Origin: Xanthobacteraceae bacterium
Lineage (GTDB): Bacteria; Pseudomonadota; Alphaproteobacteria; Rhizobiales; Xanthobacteraceae
DNA length: 7,881 nucleotides
Assembly: GCA_030044035.1 (NCBI GenBank)
Contig: JASHWN010000298.1
Span: 1-7,881, forward strand
Reading direction: 5' to 3'
The translations under genes and the position numbers were made by a program. Shown one piece after another: positions 1-7,662 of the stretch (its first letter is position 1; every line of letters begins with the position of its first letter). The notes under the pieces were generated by a model. That model was not told the DNA's origin and did not search any database. It saw nothing but the letters and a program-made list of their open reading frames with translations.

Positions 1-341
1 ACCTGCACCAGCGTCATCGCCGGAAAGTGGGGGCCCATGATGCTGCGGTAGACCGCGCCGAGTTCGTGCAGCCGCGACAGATATTCGCGCTTGTCGAGCA
101 CGTACCAGGTGAGCCGCGTGACGTGTTCGGGCGCGCCGCCGGCCTCGGCGACGAGCGCCACGACGTTCGAAAGCGCTTGGCGAACCTGGGCGACGAAATC
201 GTCGCTTTCGAACATTTCGTCGCCGTTCCAGCCGACCTGGCCGGCGAGGAAGACAAGCCGGCCTTCGGCGGCGATGCCGTTGGCATAGCCTTTCGGCTGT
301 TTCCAGCTTTTCGGGTGGAGGAGTTGATGCGGATGGGTCAT
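1..341 (-). CDS. RidA (YjgF/YER057c/UK114) family protein, C-terminus cut by window edge
   Basis: The 113 complete codons visible give a RidA-family chain lacking roughly its last 15-20 residues, which lie beyond position 1. Family landmarks are the strand RLVFLAGQVGW (residues 28-38, like the SGQI segment of E. coli RidA), the helix QVRQALSNVVALVAEAGG (52-69) and HVTRLTWYVLDKREY (73-87). The ATG at 341 is preceded by AGGA with a 5-nt spacer, which fixes the start. RidA proteins are small trimeric enzymes that hydrolyse reactive enamines and imines. At the position of E. coli Arg105 (FPARSCV) this protein has FPAMTLV, so Met109 replaces the carboxylate-binding, catalytic arginine. That places it with Arg-less Rid subgroups, or implies a non-amino-acid substrate. 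The pathway encoded upstream makes an enamine CoA thioester, so a dedicated role in deamination is plausible but inferred. Family assignment is firm; function is open. Confidence 0.88.
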   Translation of the reverse strand, partial: MTHPHQLLHPKSWKQPKGYANGIAAEGRLVFLAGQVGWNGDEMFESDDFVAQVRQALSNVVALVAEAGGAPEHVTRLTWYVLDKREYLSRLHELGAVYRSIMGPHFPAMTLVQ

Positions 342-359
342 TGTTTTCCTGGACCTTAT

Positions 360-447
360 CGTCGTCGCCGCGAAAGCGGGGACCCATAATCACAGACAAT
401 CTCTTTTGGCGCGGTGGTTATGGATTCCCGCGTTCGCGGGAATGACG
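360..447. repeat. Pair of inverted palindromic repeats (BIME/REP-like) between ligase and RidA genes
   Basis: Two 34-nt arms, 360-393 and 414-447, are imperfect inverted copies of each other. They share outer CGTC ends and an inner CCATAA(T/C)CAC block. Each arm is itself a hairpin. The right arm has a perfect 9-bp stem, ATTCCCGCG/CGCGGGAAT (424-443) around TT. The left arm has GTCGCCGC (364-371), a GAAA loop, and GCGGGGAC (376-383), with one mismatch. The 20 nt between the arms (394-413) is unpaired. The layout resembles bacterial interspersed mosaic elements. Similar GAAA- or TTCG-centred palindromes are common between genes in Bradyrhizobiaceae-type genomes. No T-run follows either hairpin on the minus strand, so this is not a canonical intrinsic terminator, although it could stabilise the upstream mRNA's 3' end or attenuate transcription into the RidA gene. 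Confidence 0.8.
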
Positions 448-450
448 TAT

Positions 451-2079
451 TCACTTTGCGTCCGGCCGCAGGCGGAAGCGCTGGATTTTGCCGGTCGCGG
501 TCTTCGGCAGCGCGTCGGTGAATTTCACCGAGCGCGGATATTTGTACGGCGCGATCGTCGCCTTGACGTGGTCCTGCAGGCGCTTGACCGTATCGACGCC
601 GGCGAGGACGCCGTCCTTCAACACCACGTGCGCCTCGACGATCTGGCCGCGGCCCTCGTCGGACGCGCCGATCACCGCGCACTCTTTCACGTCCGGGTGC
701 GCCAGCAGAGCCGCCTCGACTTCCGGGCCGGCGATGTTGTAGCCGGCGGAGATGATCATGTCGTCGTTGCGCGCGGCGAAATGGAAGTAGCCGTCGGCAT
801 CTTGCGTGAACGAATCGCCGGTGAGATTCCAGCCGTCGCGCACGTAGGCGCTCTGCCGCTTGTCGGCGAGATAACGGCAGCCGGTCGGACCGCGCACCGC
901 GAGCTTGCCGACTTCGCCGCGCGGCTTCTCCTTCATGGCGTCGTCGACGACCTTGGCCTCGTAGCCGATGACCGGCTTGCCGGTCGAAGCGGGCGCGGCG
1001 TCGCCAAAGCGATTGGAAATGAAAATGTGCAGCATCTCGGTCGAGCCGATGCCGTCGAGAACCGGCTTGCCGGTCTTGCCGACCCATTCGTCGAACACCG
1101 GCGCCGGCAAGGTCTCGCCGGCCGACACCGCGGCGCGCAGCGAAGTGAGATTGGCGCCCTGATGCATCGCCGCCAGCATGGCGCGGTACGCGGTCGGCGC
1201 GGTGAACGAGATCGTCGCCTTGTAGGTCTCGATGATCTCGATCATGTTGGCGGGCGAAGCGTTTTCCAACAACGTCGCGGTAGCGCCGAAGCGCAACGGA
1301 AAAATCGCCAAGCCGCCGAGCCCGAAGGTGAAGGCGAGCGGCGGCGAGCCGACGAACACGTCGTCGGGCGTGACGCCGAGAATTTCCTTGGCGTAGCCGT
1401 CGGCGATGATCAGCAGATCGCGATGAAAGTGCATGGTCGCCTTGGGCTCGCCGGTGGTGCCCGAGGTGAAGCCGAGCAACGCCACGTCGTCGCGTCCGGT
1501 CTTGACGGCGTCGAACGTCACCGGCTTCGACAGCGCGATGCGGTCGAGCTCGGCGTCGTGATTGGCGGTGCCGTCGAAGCCGATCACCTGCTTGAGAAAT
1601 TTCGACGTTTTGGCGCAGGTGACGAGCTCGTCCGTCAGCCGCGTGTCGCACAGCGCGAGCGCGACCTCGGCCTTGTCGACGATCTTGGCGAGCTCGCCGG
1701 CGCGCAGCATCGGCATGGTGTTGACCACGACCGCGCCGGCCTTGGTGGCGGCGAGCCAGCACGCCACCATCGCCGGATTGTTGGCGGAGCGGACCAGGAT
1801 GCGGTTGCCGGGCTTGATGCCGAAATCCTCGGTCAGCGCGTGCGCGATGCGGCTGGTCCAGTCGGACAGTTCCTTGTAGGTGCGGCGGCGGCCGTTGCCG
1901 ATCAGTGCGACGTGATCGCCGAAGCCGCGCTTGACCATGATGTCGGTCAGCTCGACCGCGGCGTTCAGCTCCTCGGGATAATCGAAGCCGTCGAGCGAAA
2001 TGACCGGCCACAGCTGCGACGGCGGCAGGTTGTCGCGCGTAAAGGTGTCGGTGTGTGCCGAGCGGCCAAGCGATGCCAT
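451..2079 (-). CDS. Aryl-CoA ligase, probably 2-aminobenzoate--CoA ligase (benzoate-CoA ligase family)
   Basis: This 542-residue AMP-forming acyl/aryl-CoA synthetase would activate 2-aminobenzoate (or a related benzoate) with ATP and CoA in the cytoplasm, giving the CoA thioester used by the rest of the operon. All adenylate-forming motifs are present: the P-loop TSGTTGEPK (205-213), GIGSTEM (343-349), the hinge region with TGD (420-422) and DDMIISAGYNIAGPEVE (439-455), and the C-terminal PKTATGKIQR (525-534) with catalytic Lys531. The N-terminal DNLPPSQLWP segment (about 16-25) is typical of the benzoate/2-aminobenzoate ligase branch. The start is ambiguous. ATG 2085 overlaps the upstream stop as ATGA but sits only 1 nt from the GGGAG at 2087-2091. 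ATG 2079 has a 7-nt spacer and is preferred, giving a 2-nt gap after the dehydrogenase stop. Substrate choice rests on neighbours, not on visible pocket residues; benzoate, salicylate or another aryl acid remain possible. Confidence 0.9.
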   Translation of the reverse strand: MASLGRSAHTDTFTRDNLPPSQLWPVISLDGFDYPEELNAAVELTDIMVKRGFGDHVALIGNGRRRTYKELSDWTSRIAHALTEDFGIKPGNRILVRSANNPAMVACWLAATKAGAVVVNTMPMLRAGELAKIVDKAEVALALCDTRLTDELVTCAKTSKFLKQVIGFDGTANHDAELDRIALSKPVTFDAVKTGRDDVALLGFTSGTTGEPKATMHFHRDLLIIADGYAKEILGVTPDDVFVGSPPLAFTFGLGGLAIFPLRFGATATLLENASPANMIEIIETYKATISFTAPTAYRAMLAAMHQGANLTSLRAAVSAGETLPAPVFDEWVGKTGKPVLDGIGSTEMLHIFISNRFGDAAPASTGKPVIGYEAKVVDDAMKEKPRGEVGKLAVRGPTGCRYLADKRQSAYVRDGWNLTGDSFTQDADGYFHFAARNDDMIISAGYNIAGPEVEAALLAHPDVKECAVIGASDEGRGQIVEAHVVLKDGVLAGVDTVKRLQDHVKATIAPYKYPRSVKFTDALPKTATGKIQRFRLRPDAK

Positions 2080-2081
2080 GA

Positions 2082-3236
2082 TCATGCTCCCGCGAGGGTT
2101 TGCCGTGCGATGACGATTTTTTGCACTTCGGAGGCGCCTTCGTAGATGCGCAGCGCCCGGATTTCGCGATAAAGCCGTTCGACGATGTGGCCGCGGCGCA
2201 CGCCGTCGCCGCCATGCAGCTGCACCGCCTTGTCGATCACGTCCTGCGCGCGCTCGGTGGCGAACAGCTTTGCCATCGAGGCTTCGCGCGTGACGCGCGC
2301 TGCCCCCGAATCCTTGGCCCAAGCCGCGCGATAAACCAGAAGCGCGGCGGCATCGACATCGACCGCCATCTCGGCGATTTGCGCCTGCACCATCTGCAGC
2401 TCGGCGAGCGGGCCGCCAAACACGTTTCGTGCCTTGGCGCGCGCGATGGTTTCGTCGAGCGCGCGACGGGCAAAGCCGAGCGCGGCGGCGCCGACGGTGG
2501 CGCGAAAAATGTCGAGCGTCGCCATCGCGATCTTGAATCCCTCGCCCGGTGCGCCGACCAGCGCGGACGCCGGCACACGCACCTGATCGAAACGGATGCG
2601 CGCCAAGGGATGCGGGGCGATCACGTCGAGGTTCTCGGCGATGCTCAGGCCCGGCGCGTCGGCGGTGACGAGAAAAGCCGACAAGCCCTTCGCGCCGGGG
2701 CCTTCGCCGCTGCGCGCGAACACGACGTAAACGTCGGCGATGCCGCCGTTCGAAATCCACATCTTTTCGCCGTCGAGAACATAGGCGTCGCCGTCTCGCG
2801 TCGCCGACAGTGCGATATTGGCGACGTCGGAACCGGATTGTTGCTCGGTCAGCGCGAAGGCGGCGATCGCTTCGCCGGCGCGCGTGCACGCGAGCAGCCG
2901 GCGCTGCGCGGCATTGCCGAACAGGCTGATCGGCCCGGTGCCGAGCCCCTGCATGGCGAAGGCGAAATCGGCAAGGCCGTCGCGGCGCGCCAGCGTCTCG
3001 CGGATGAGGCACAGCGCGCGCACGTCAAGCGGGGCGGTGGCGGACGCGTCGGGATCGGGCGCAGTGTGTTTGAGAAAACCGTCGCGGCCGAGCTTTTGCA
3101 CCAGCGCGCGGCAAGCGACGGCGACGTCGCTGTTGTCGACCGGCAGATTCGCCGCCGCCCAAGCCTCAATCGCTGGCGCCAGTGCGCGATGCCGATCCTC
3201 GAAAAACGGCCAGGCGAGAAAGCTTTTGTCGGGCAC
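2082..3236 (-). CDS. Acyl-CoA dehydrogenase, FAD-dependent
   Basis: This 384-residue protein has the usual acyl-CoA dehydrogenase length and both family signatures. Signature 1, [13 protein letters not shown] (128-140), lies in the FAD/substrate-binding beta domain and is followed by [10 protein letters not shown] (156-165). The C-terminal region carries [11 protein letters not shown] (339-349) and [10 protein letters not shown] (363-372), where Glu366 occupies the catalytic-base position of short- and medium-chain dehydrogenases. It would introduce a C=C next to a CoA thioester, here probably on an alicyclic intermediate made by the fused flavoenzyme, and needs an electron-transfer flavoprotein encoded elsewhere. 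The start is the GTG at 3236: AAGGG at 3245-3249 is 8 nt upstream, while the in-frame TTG at 3242 has almost no spacer. The gene begins 2 nt after the hydratase stop. A longer open frame reaching 3371 is rejected because it runs inside the hydratase gene. Family is certain; substrate is inferred. Confidence 0.92.
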   Translation of the reverse strand: MPDKSFLAWPFFEDRHRALAPAIEAWAAANLPVDNSDVAVACRALVQKLGRDGFLKHTAPDPDASATAPLDVRALCLIRETLARRDGLADFAFAMQGLGTGPISLFGNAAQRRLLACTRAGEAIAAFALTEQQSGSDVANIALSATRDGDAYVLDGEKMWISNGGIADVYVVFARSGEGPGAKGLSAFLVTADAPGLSIAENLDVIAPHPLARIRFDQVRVPASALVGAPGEGFKIAMATLDIFRATVGAAALGFARRALDETIARAKARNVFGGPLAELQMVQAQIAEMAVDVDAAALLVYRAAWAKDSGAARVTREASMAKLFATERAQDVIDKAVQLHGGDGVRRGHIVERLYREIRALRIYEGASEVQKIVIARQTLAGA

Positions 3237-3238
3237 GC

Positions 3239-4069
3239 TCAATTCCCTTCGAACACCGGCTTCTGCTTGGCGATGAAGGCGTGGTAGGCGCGGGCGAAAT
3301 CCTTGCTCTGCATGCAGATCGCCTGCGCCTGCGCTTCGGCTTCGATGGCCTGGTCGAGGCTCATCGCCCATTCCTGATAAAGCTGCGTCTTGGTGATGCT
3401 GTTGGCGAAGGTCGGCCCCCTGGCGATGCGGCGGGCGAGCGCCAGCGCTTCCGGCTCCAGGGCGGCTGCGGCAACGAGCCTGTTATAAAACCCCCATTGC
3501 TCGCCTTCCTGCGCCGTCATGATGCGGCCGGTGTACAGAAGCTCGGCGGCGCGGCCGTGGCCGATGATGCGCGGCAGGATCGCGCACGCGCCCATGTCGC
3601 AGCCGGCAAGCCCGACGCGGTTGAACAGAAACGCGGTCTGCGCCGCCGGCGTGGCAAGCCGCAGATCGGCGGCCATGGCGATGATGGCACCGGCGCCGAC
3701 CGCAACGCCGTCGACCGCGGCGATGATCGGCTTGCCGCAGACGAGCATGGCCTTGACCAGATCGCCGGTCATGCGCGTGAACGCCAGCAGGCCCTTCATG
3801 TCCTGATCGACCAGCGGGCCGATGATGTCGCGCACGTCGCCGCCGGAGCAAAAATTGCCGCCATTGGGCAGCCACACCACGGCGTGAACATCTTCGGCGT
3901 GACGCAAAGCGCGAAACGTGTCGCGCAACTCGGCGTAGGACTGGAACGTGAGGGGATTTTTGCGCTCCGGCCGGTCGAGCTGAATGATGCCGACCGCGCC
4001 GTCTGTGCGCCAGAGAAAATGCTGCGGCTTGAAGCCGGCCATCGTGGTCGCGGTCGTGGCGGCGCTCAT
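3239..4069 (-). CDS. Enoyl-CoA hydratase/isomerase (crotonase) family protein
   Basis: This 276-residue crotonase-fold protein has the first oxyanion-hole loop NFCSGGDV (72-79) and the second in [20 protein letters not shown] (117-136). It probably hydrates an unsaturated alicyclic CoA thioester, or performs a related hydrolytic or isomerase step, between the dehydrogenase and the SDR. Aligned by eye to rat mitochondrial hydratase, the second catalytic glutamate (Glu164) is kept as Glu176 in [10 protein letters not shown]. The first (Glu144) falls at Arg151/Val152 and is missing. Asp158 in the GCDMG turn, common in many bacterial family members, may be the acidic residue instead. So plain hydratase chemistry should not be assumed. 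The ATG at 4069 overlaps the MarR stop as ATGA, with GGAGG 7 nt upstream; the nine residues before MAGF are low-complexity Ala/Thr. Family is firm, reaction uncertain. Confidence 0.9.
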   Translation of the reverse strand: MSAATTATTMAGFKPQHFLWRTDGAVGIIQLDRPERKNPLTFQSYAELRDTFRALRHAEDVHAVVWLPNGGNFCSGGDVRDIIGPLVDQDMKGLLAFTRMTGDLVKAMLVCGKPIIAAVDGVAVGAGAIIAMAADLRLATPAAQTAFLFNRVGLAGCDMGACAILPRIIGHGRAAELLYTGRIMTAQEGEQWGFYNRLVAAAALEPEALALARRIARGPTFANSITKTQLYQEWAMSLDQAIEAEAQAQAICMQSKDFARAYHAFIAKQKPVFEGN

Positions 4070-4566
4070 GCTTCGCCCTCCCAATCGCTGCGGAACGATT
4101 TGAGCTTGGTCGACATCTGTTCGGCGTCGCGCGCCGAGATGCCGCCAAGAAGCTCGTCGATCCAGCTTTCGTGCGCGGCCGCCATGGCGGCGAACGCGGC
4201 GTGGCCCTTGCGGGTCAGCGTGATGAACGAGGTGCGGCGGTCGCCGTTGCGCTGCGAGCGGGCGACAAGACCGTCGGCGACCAGGCGATCGACGATACCG
4301 GTCACGTTACCATTCGACACCATGAGAAAGCGCGAAATCTCGCTCATCAGCATCCCGTCAGGCTGGCGGAACAAAGCCGCCATGACGTCGAAGCGCGGCA
4401 GCGTGGCGCCGAATTGCGCTTTCAGGCGCTCGCGCGCCATGCCCTCGATCAGGCGGCTCGCGCGCAACAACCGGATCCATAAGCGCAGCCGCGCCTTGCT
4501 GTCGCTTTCCTTTTCTTTCTTGCCGTCGGGACGAGCGGCGACGGCCGGCAGCGGCGCACTCACCAT
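4066..4566 (-). CDS. MarR-family winged-helix transcriptional regulator
   Basis: This 166-residue protein has the MarR layout: a helical dimerisation segment (about 25-55), a winged helix (about 57-125), and a C-terminal dimerisation helix. The recognition helix is near [17 protein letters not shown] (84-100). The wing is [13 protein letters not shown] (106-118) with the conserved D-R pair (109-110). The basic N-terminus ([11 protein letters not shown], 16-26) is a modest extension. Start ATG 4566 has GGAGG 6 nt upstream and overlaps the SDR stop by 7 nt; its own stop overlaps the hydratase start by 4 nt. It therefore sits in the middle of the operon it probably controls. MarR homologues in aromatic catabolism, such as BadR and CouR of Rhodopseudomonas palustris, respond to CoA thioesters, so 2-aminobenzoyl-CoA or a ring-reduced derivative is a reasonable guess for the effector. 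The palindrome at 7672-7699 is the best operator candidate. Confidence 0.92.
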   Translation of the reverse strand: MVSAPLPAVAARPDGKKEKESDSKARLRLWIRLLRASRLIEGMARERLKAQFGATLPRFDVMAALFRQPDGMLMSEISRFLMVSNGNVTGIVDRLVADGLVARSQRNGDRRTSFITLTRKGHAAFAAMAAAHESWIDELLGGISARDAEQMSTKLKSFRSDWEGEA

Positions 4567-5324
4567 CTCTCGCCTCCGGAAATCTCAATGGCTTGGCCGC
4601 TGATGCCGGCGCTTGCTTCCGCGCAGAGCCAGAGCACTGCGCCAGCGACTTCGGCCGGCGTGATGAAACGGCCTTGCGGATTTTTGGCCGCCAGCGCCGC
4701 GCGCGCTTCGGCGGCGTCGCGTTTGGTAGTGGCGGCGATGCGCTGCACGGCGCGATCGAGCATCGGCGTTTCGGTATAGCCGGGGCACACGGCATTGACG
4801 GTGATGCCGTGCTTGGCGGTCTCCGCCGCCAGCGCGCGCATCAGTCCGATCACGCCGTGCTTGGCGGCGACGTAGGGCGCAACGTATGCAGCGCCTCTCA
4901 GCCCCGCCGTCGAGGCGACGAAGACGATGCGGCCAAAGCCGCGCTCGCGCATGCCGGCAAGCGCCGGCTGCACCGAGAAGAATCCGCCGCTGAGATTGAC
5001 CGCGAGCGTGTCGCTCCACAGCTGCGGCGTGACTTTTTCCGCGGGCGCGCTTTGCGCGCCGCCGGCATTCGCGACCACGATACCGAACGGCCCGCGCGCC
5101 GTTTCCGCTTCCTTGTAGAGACGCAGCATCGCGTCGCGGTCGGTGACATCGGCCGGCTCGGCGAAGATGCCGGTTTGCAGCGCCACAGTCGCCTCGAGCG
5201 GCTCGCGCCGGCGGCCACAAATCGTCACCGCGGCGCCGGCCTGCGCCAGCGCCATCGCGATGGCGGCGCCGATGCCGCTGCCGCCGCCGGTCACGAGCGC
5301 ATGCTTGCCGGAGAGTGTTGTCAT
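4560..5324 (-). CDS. Short-chain dehydrogenase/reductase (SDR), probably 3-hydroxyacyl-CoA dehydrogenase type
   Basis: This 254-residue classical SDR shows the cofactor motif TGGGSGIG (12-19), NAG (86-88), catalytic Asn110, Ser138 in VASTAG, and the Tyr151/Lys155 pair in YVAAK. The CGRRREP stretch after beta-2 (36-42) is arginine-rich, which would suit NADP(H), but cofactor preference is not settled by eye. PGYTETPM (181-188) is the usual post-catalytic loop. In this operon it would oxidise the hydroxyl group made by the hydratase, or otherwise interconvert a ring alcohol and ketone on the CoA thioester. The ATG at 5324 is 1 nt after the stop of the fused flavoenzyme (TGA-G-ATG) with only a weak ribosome site, suggesting translational coupling. 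The open frame continues upstream to 5414, but that extension overlaps the flavoenzyme and lacks SDR sequence. Family is certain; substrate is inferred. Confidence 0.92.
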   Translation of the reverse strand: MTTLSGKHALVTGGGSGIGAAIAMALAQAGAAVTICGRRREPLEATVALQTGIFAEPADVTDRDAMLRLYKEAETARGPFGIVVANAGGAQSAPAEKVTPQLWSDTLAVNLSGGFFSVQPALAGMRERGFGRIVFVASTAGLRGAAYVAPYVAAKHGVIGLMRALAAETAKHGITVNAVCPGYTETPMLDRAVQRIAATTKRDAAEARAALAAKNPQGRFITPAEVAGAVLWLCAEASAGISGQAIEISGGERW

Positions 5325-5325
5325 C

Positions 5326-7617
5326 TCACACCGCCGCCGCAACTGGCTCGCCGCCGCCGGCCAGCCGATAGAGTTGATCGCGGCCGGCGTAATACGGCGC
5401 CGGCCAGGTTTCACTGTGGTCGCCGAGCTTGGCGGCGGCGTGCAGGGTCCAATACGGGTCGGCGAGATGCGGCCGCGCGAGGCAGACGAGGTCGGCGCGC
5501 CCCGCCATCAGGATCGAGTTGACGTGGTCGGGCTCGAAAATGTTGCCGACCGCCATGGTGGCCATGCCGGTCTCGTTGCGGATGCGGTCGGAGAACGGCG
5601 TCTGAAACATGCGGCCGTAGACCGGCTGCGCCCGGACCGAGGTCTGGCCCGCCGACACGTCGCAGATGTCGACGCCCGCTTCGTGCAGCATGCGGGCGAT
5701 GGCGACGGCGTCGCGCGGCTCGATGCCATCGGCGCCGACCCAGTCGTTGGCGGAGATGCGCACCGAGATCGGCCTCTCCGTCGGCCAAACCGCGCGCACC
5801 GCATGAAAGATTTCCAGCGGATAGCGCATGCGGTTGTCCAGCGAACCGCCGTATTGGTCGGTGCGCCAATTGGTCAGCGGCGTGATGAACGACGACAGCA
5901 GATAACCGTGCGCGCAGTGAATTTCGAGCATGTCGAAATCGGCTCGTGCGGCCATTGCGGCCGCAGCAACGAATTGATCCCGAACCCGATCCATGTCGGC
6001 GCGATCCGTGGCGCGCGCGGTCTGATTACGCGGCGACCAGGCGGTGGCCGACGCCGCCATCACCGGCCAGTTGCCGGTCTTGAGCGGCGCGTCCATTTCC
6101 TCCCAGCCGAGCCGGGTCGAGCCCTTCGGGCCGGAATGGCCGAGCTGGCAGCAGATTTTGGCGTCAGTCTCGGCATGGACGAAATCGACGATGCGCTTCC
6201 AGGCCGCTTCGTGCTCGGGCTTATACATCCCGGTGCAGCCGGGCGTGATGCGGCCCTCGGCGCTGACACAGGTCATCTCGATGCAGACGAGGCCGGCGCC
6301 GCCCTTGGCGCGCTCGCCGTAATGCACCAGATGCCAGTCGGTCGGGCAGCCGTCGACCGCCTTGTACTGCGCCATCGGCGACACCACCACGCGGTTCTTC
6401 AGCCGCATGTCGCGCAACCGCAGCGGCGCGAACATCGGCCGCCGCACGGCGTTGTCGCCGGCGCCGGCCCGGTGCTGGAACCAGGCCTCGGCGCCTTCCA
6501 GCCAGCTCTTGTCGCGCAGCCGCAAATTCTCGTGGCTGATGCGCTGCGAGCGCGTCAGCAGCGAATAATTGAACTGCACCGGGTCGAGGTGGAGATAGCG
6601 CTCGACGTCCTCAAACCATTCCATCGAGTTGCGCGCCGCCGATTGCAGGCGCAGCACTTCGGTGCGCCGGGCGTTCTCGTATTTGGCGAACGCCGCCTGC
6701 AGGGTCGGCTCGCTGTGCAGATAGTCGGCCATCGACACCGCGCTCTCCATGGCGAGCTTGGTGCCGGAGCCGATCGAGAAATGCGCGGTGGCGGCGGCGT
6801 CGCCCATCAGCACGATGTTCTGGTGTGACCAGTTCGCGCACAGCACGCGGGGAAAGTTCAGCCAAGCCGAGCCGCGGATGTGTGCAGCGTTCGACATCAG
6901 CCTATGGCCGCCGAGATATTTTTCGAAAATGCGCTCGCAGGCGCGGCAGGATTCATCCCGGCTCATGGCGCCGAAGCCGAATTTCTGCCAGGTCGCTTCC
7001 GAGCATTCGACGATGAAGGTCGCGGTGTCAGCATCGAACTGATAGGCGTGCGCCCACACCCAGCCGTGCCCGGTCTCCTCGAAAATGAAGGTGAAGGCGT
7101 CGTCGAATTTTTGCCGGGTGCCGAGCCAGACGAACTTGTTCTTGCGCAGATCGATGGCGGGCTTGAAGTGCCCCGCGAACTCGCGGCGGGTTTTCGAGTT
7201 CAAGCCGTCGGCGGCGACGACGAGGTCGTAGCCGTTGGCGAGTTCGCCGGCGCTGTCGATCTCGGCCTGGAACCGCAACTCGACGCCGAGCTCGCGGGCG
7301 CGGTCCTGGAGGAGCAGCAGCAGCTGCTTGCGCGCGATGCCGGAAAAGCCGTGGCCGCCCGAGACCACGCGCCCGCCGCGATAATAGACTGCGATGTCGT
7401 CCCAATAGGCGAAATGGCTGCGGATCGAAGCGGCGCTTGGCGGATCGTTGGCGGCAATGTTCTCGAACGTTTCGTCGGAGAACACCACGCCCCAGCCGAA
7501 GGTGTCGTCGGCGCGATTGCGCTCGAACACGGTGATGTCGTGGCCGGCGTCGCGCAGCTTCATCGAGATGGCGAAGTAGAGGCCCGCCGGGCCGCCGCCG
7601 AGGCACGCGATCTTCAT
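5326..7617 (-). CDS. Bifunctional FAD monooxygenase/old-yellow-enzyme reductase (2-aminobenzoyl-CoA monooxygenase/reductase or salicylyl-CoA 5-hydroxylase/oxidoreductase)
   Basis: This 763-residue protein joins two flavin domains. Residues 1 to about 385 form a group A aromatic monooxygenase: Rossmann [10 protein letters not shown] (7-16), Glu32 for ribose binding, [11 protein letters not shown] (135-145) and the GD motif [17 protein letters not shown] (269-285). Residues about 393-735 form an FMN old-yellow-enzyme reductase: [11 protein letters not shown] (408-418), QLGHSGPKG (491-499), the active-site HCAHGY (567-572), [10 protein letters not shown] (587-596) and [10 protein letters not shown] (712-721). 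Domain order and length match 2-aminobenzoyl-CoA monooxygenase/reductase, which hydroxylates the ring at C5 with O2 and NAD(P)H and then reduces it to 2-amino-5-oxocyclohex-1-enecarboxyl-CoA. Salicylyl-CoA 5-hydroxylase homologues share the monooxygenase half. ATG 7617 is first in the operon. Its ribosome site is weak; an upstream in-frame TTG (7677) lies inside the palindromic operator and is rejected. Architecture is certain; exact substrate is inferred. Confidence 0.92.
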   Translation of the reverse strand: MKIACLGGGPAGLYFAISMKLRDAGHDITVFERNRADDTFGWGVVFSDETFENIAANDPPSAASIRSHFAYWDDIAVYYRGGRVVSGGHGFSGIARKQLLLLLQDRARELGVELRFQAEIDSAGELANGYDLVVAADGLNSKTRREFAGHFKPAIDLRKNKFVWLGTRQKFDDAFTFIFEETGHGWVWAHAYQFDADTATFIVECSEATWQKFGFGAMSRDESCRACERIFEKYLGGHRLMSNAAHIRGSAWLNFPRVLCANWSHQNIVLMGDAAATAHFSIGSGTKLAMESAVSMADYLHSEPTLQAAFAKYENARRTEVLRLQSAARNSMEWFEDVERYLHLDPVQFNYSLLTRSQRISHENLRLRDKSWLEGAEAWFQHRAGAGDNAVRRPMFAPLRLRDMRLKNRVVVSPMAQYKAVDGCPTDWHLVHYGERAKGGAGLVCIEMTCVSAEGRITPGCTGMYKPEHEAAWKRIVDFVHAETDAKICCQLGHSGPKGSTRLGWEEMDAPLKTGNWPVMAASATAWSPRNQTARATDRADMDRVRDQFVAAAAMAARADFDMLEIHCAHGYLLSSFITPLTNWRTDQYGGSLDNRMRYPLEIFHAVRAVWPTERPISVRISANDWVGADGIEPRDAVAIARMLHEAGVDICDVSAGQTSVRAQPVYGRMFQTPFSDRIRNETGMATMAVGNIFEPDHVNSILMAGRADLVCLARPHLADPYWTLHAAAKLGDHSETWPAPYYAGRDQLYRLAGGGEPVAAAV

Positions 7618-7635
7618 GGCGCCGCCGCTTAGCTG

Positions 7636-7650
7636 TTTGGCATTGCCAAA
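7636..7650. promoter_or_regulatory. 15-bp perfect inverted repeat in the operon leader
   Basis: TTTGGC-ATT-GCCAAA is a perfect 6-bp inverted repeat around a 3-nt centre. It lies 19-33 nt upstream of the flavoenzyme start codon, on the transcript side of the larger palindrome. It could be a second regulator site near the transcription start, or a small hairpin in the mRNA leader. A 6-bp match can arise by chance, so functional importance is uncertain. Confidence 0.4.
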
Positions 7651-7662
7651 GATGGCACCGCG

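Noticed and set aside
414..447. Rho-independent terminator after the ligase gene
   Set aside because: The hairpin is strong, but no run of T follows it on the minus strand, and it belongs to a repeat pair, so a repeat element is the better description.
406..2145. A 579-codon plus-strand open frame opposite the ligase gene
   Set aside because: It lies antisense to a protein with complete adenylate-forming motifs and shows no recognisable domain. Long antisense frames are expected in DNA with high G/C at third positions.
451..3012. An 853-codon minus-strand frame that would extend the ligase far upstream, as if fused to another protein
   Set aside because: Everything above about 2085 is an out-of-frame reading of the acyl-CoA dehydrogenase gene and contains no domain. 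The ligase starts at 2079 or 2085.
3182..4603. A 473-codon plus-strand open frame opposite the hydratase and MarR genes
   Set aside because: It is antisense to well-supported genes, its product is Arg/Ala/Gly-rich without domain character, and no ribosome site or operon context supports it.
5143..6828. A 561-codon plus-strand open frame opposite the SDR and fused flavoenzyme
   Set aside because: It is antisense to two enzymes with intact catalytic motifs, and its composition looks like a high-GC shadow.
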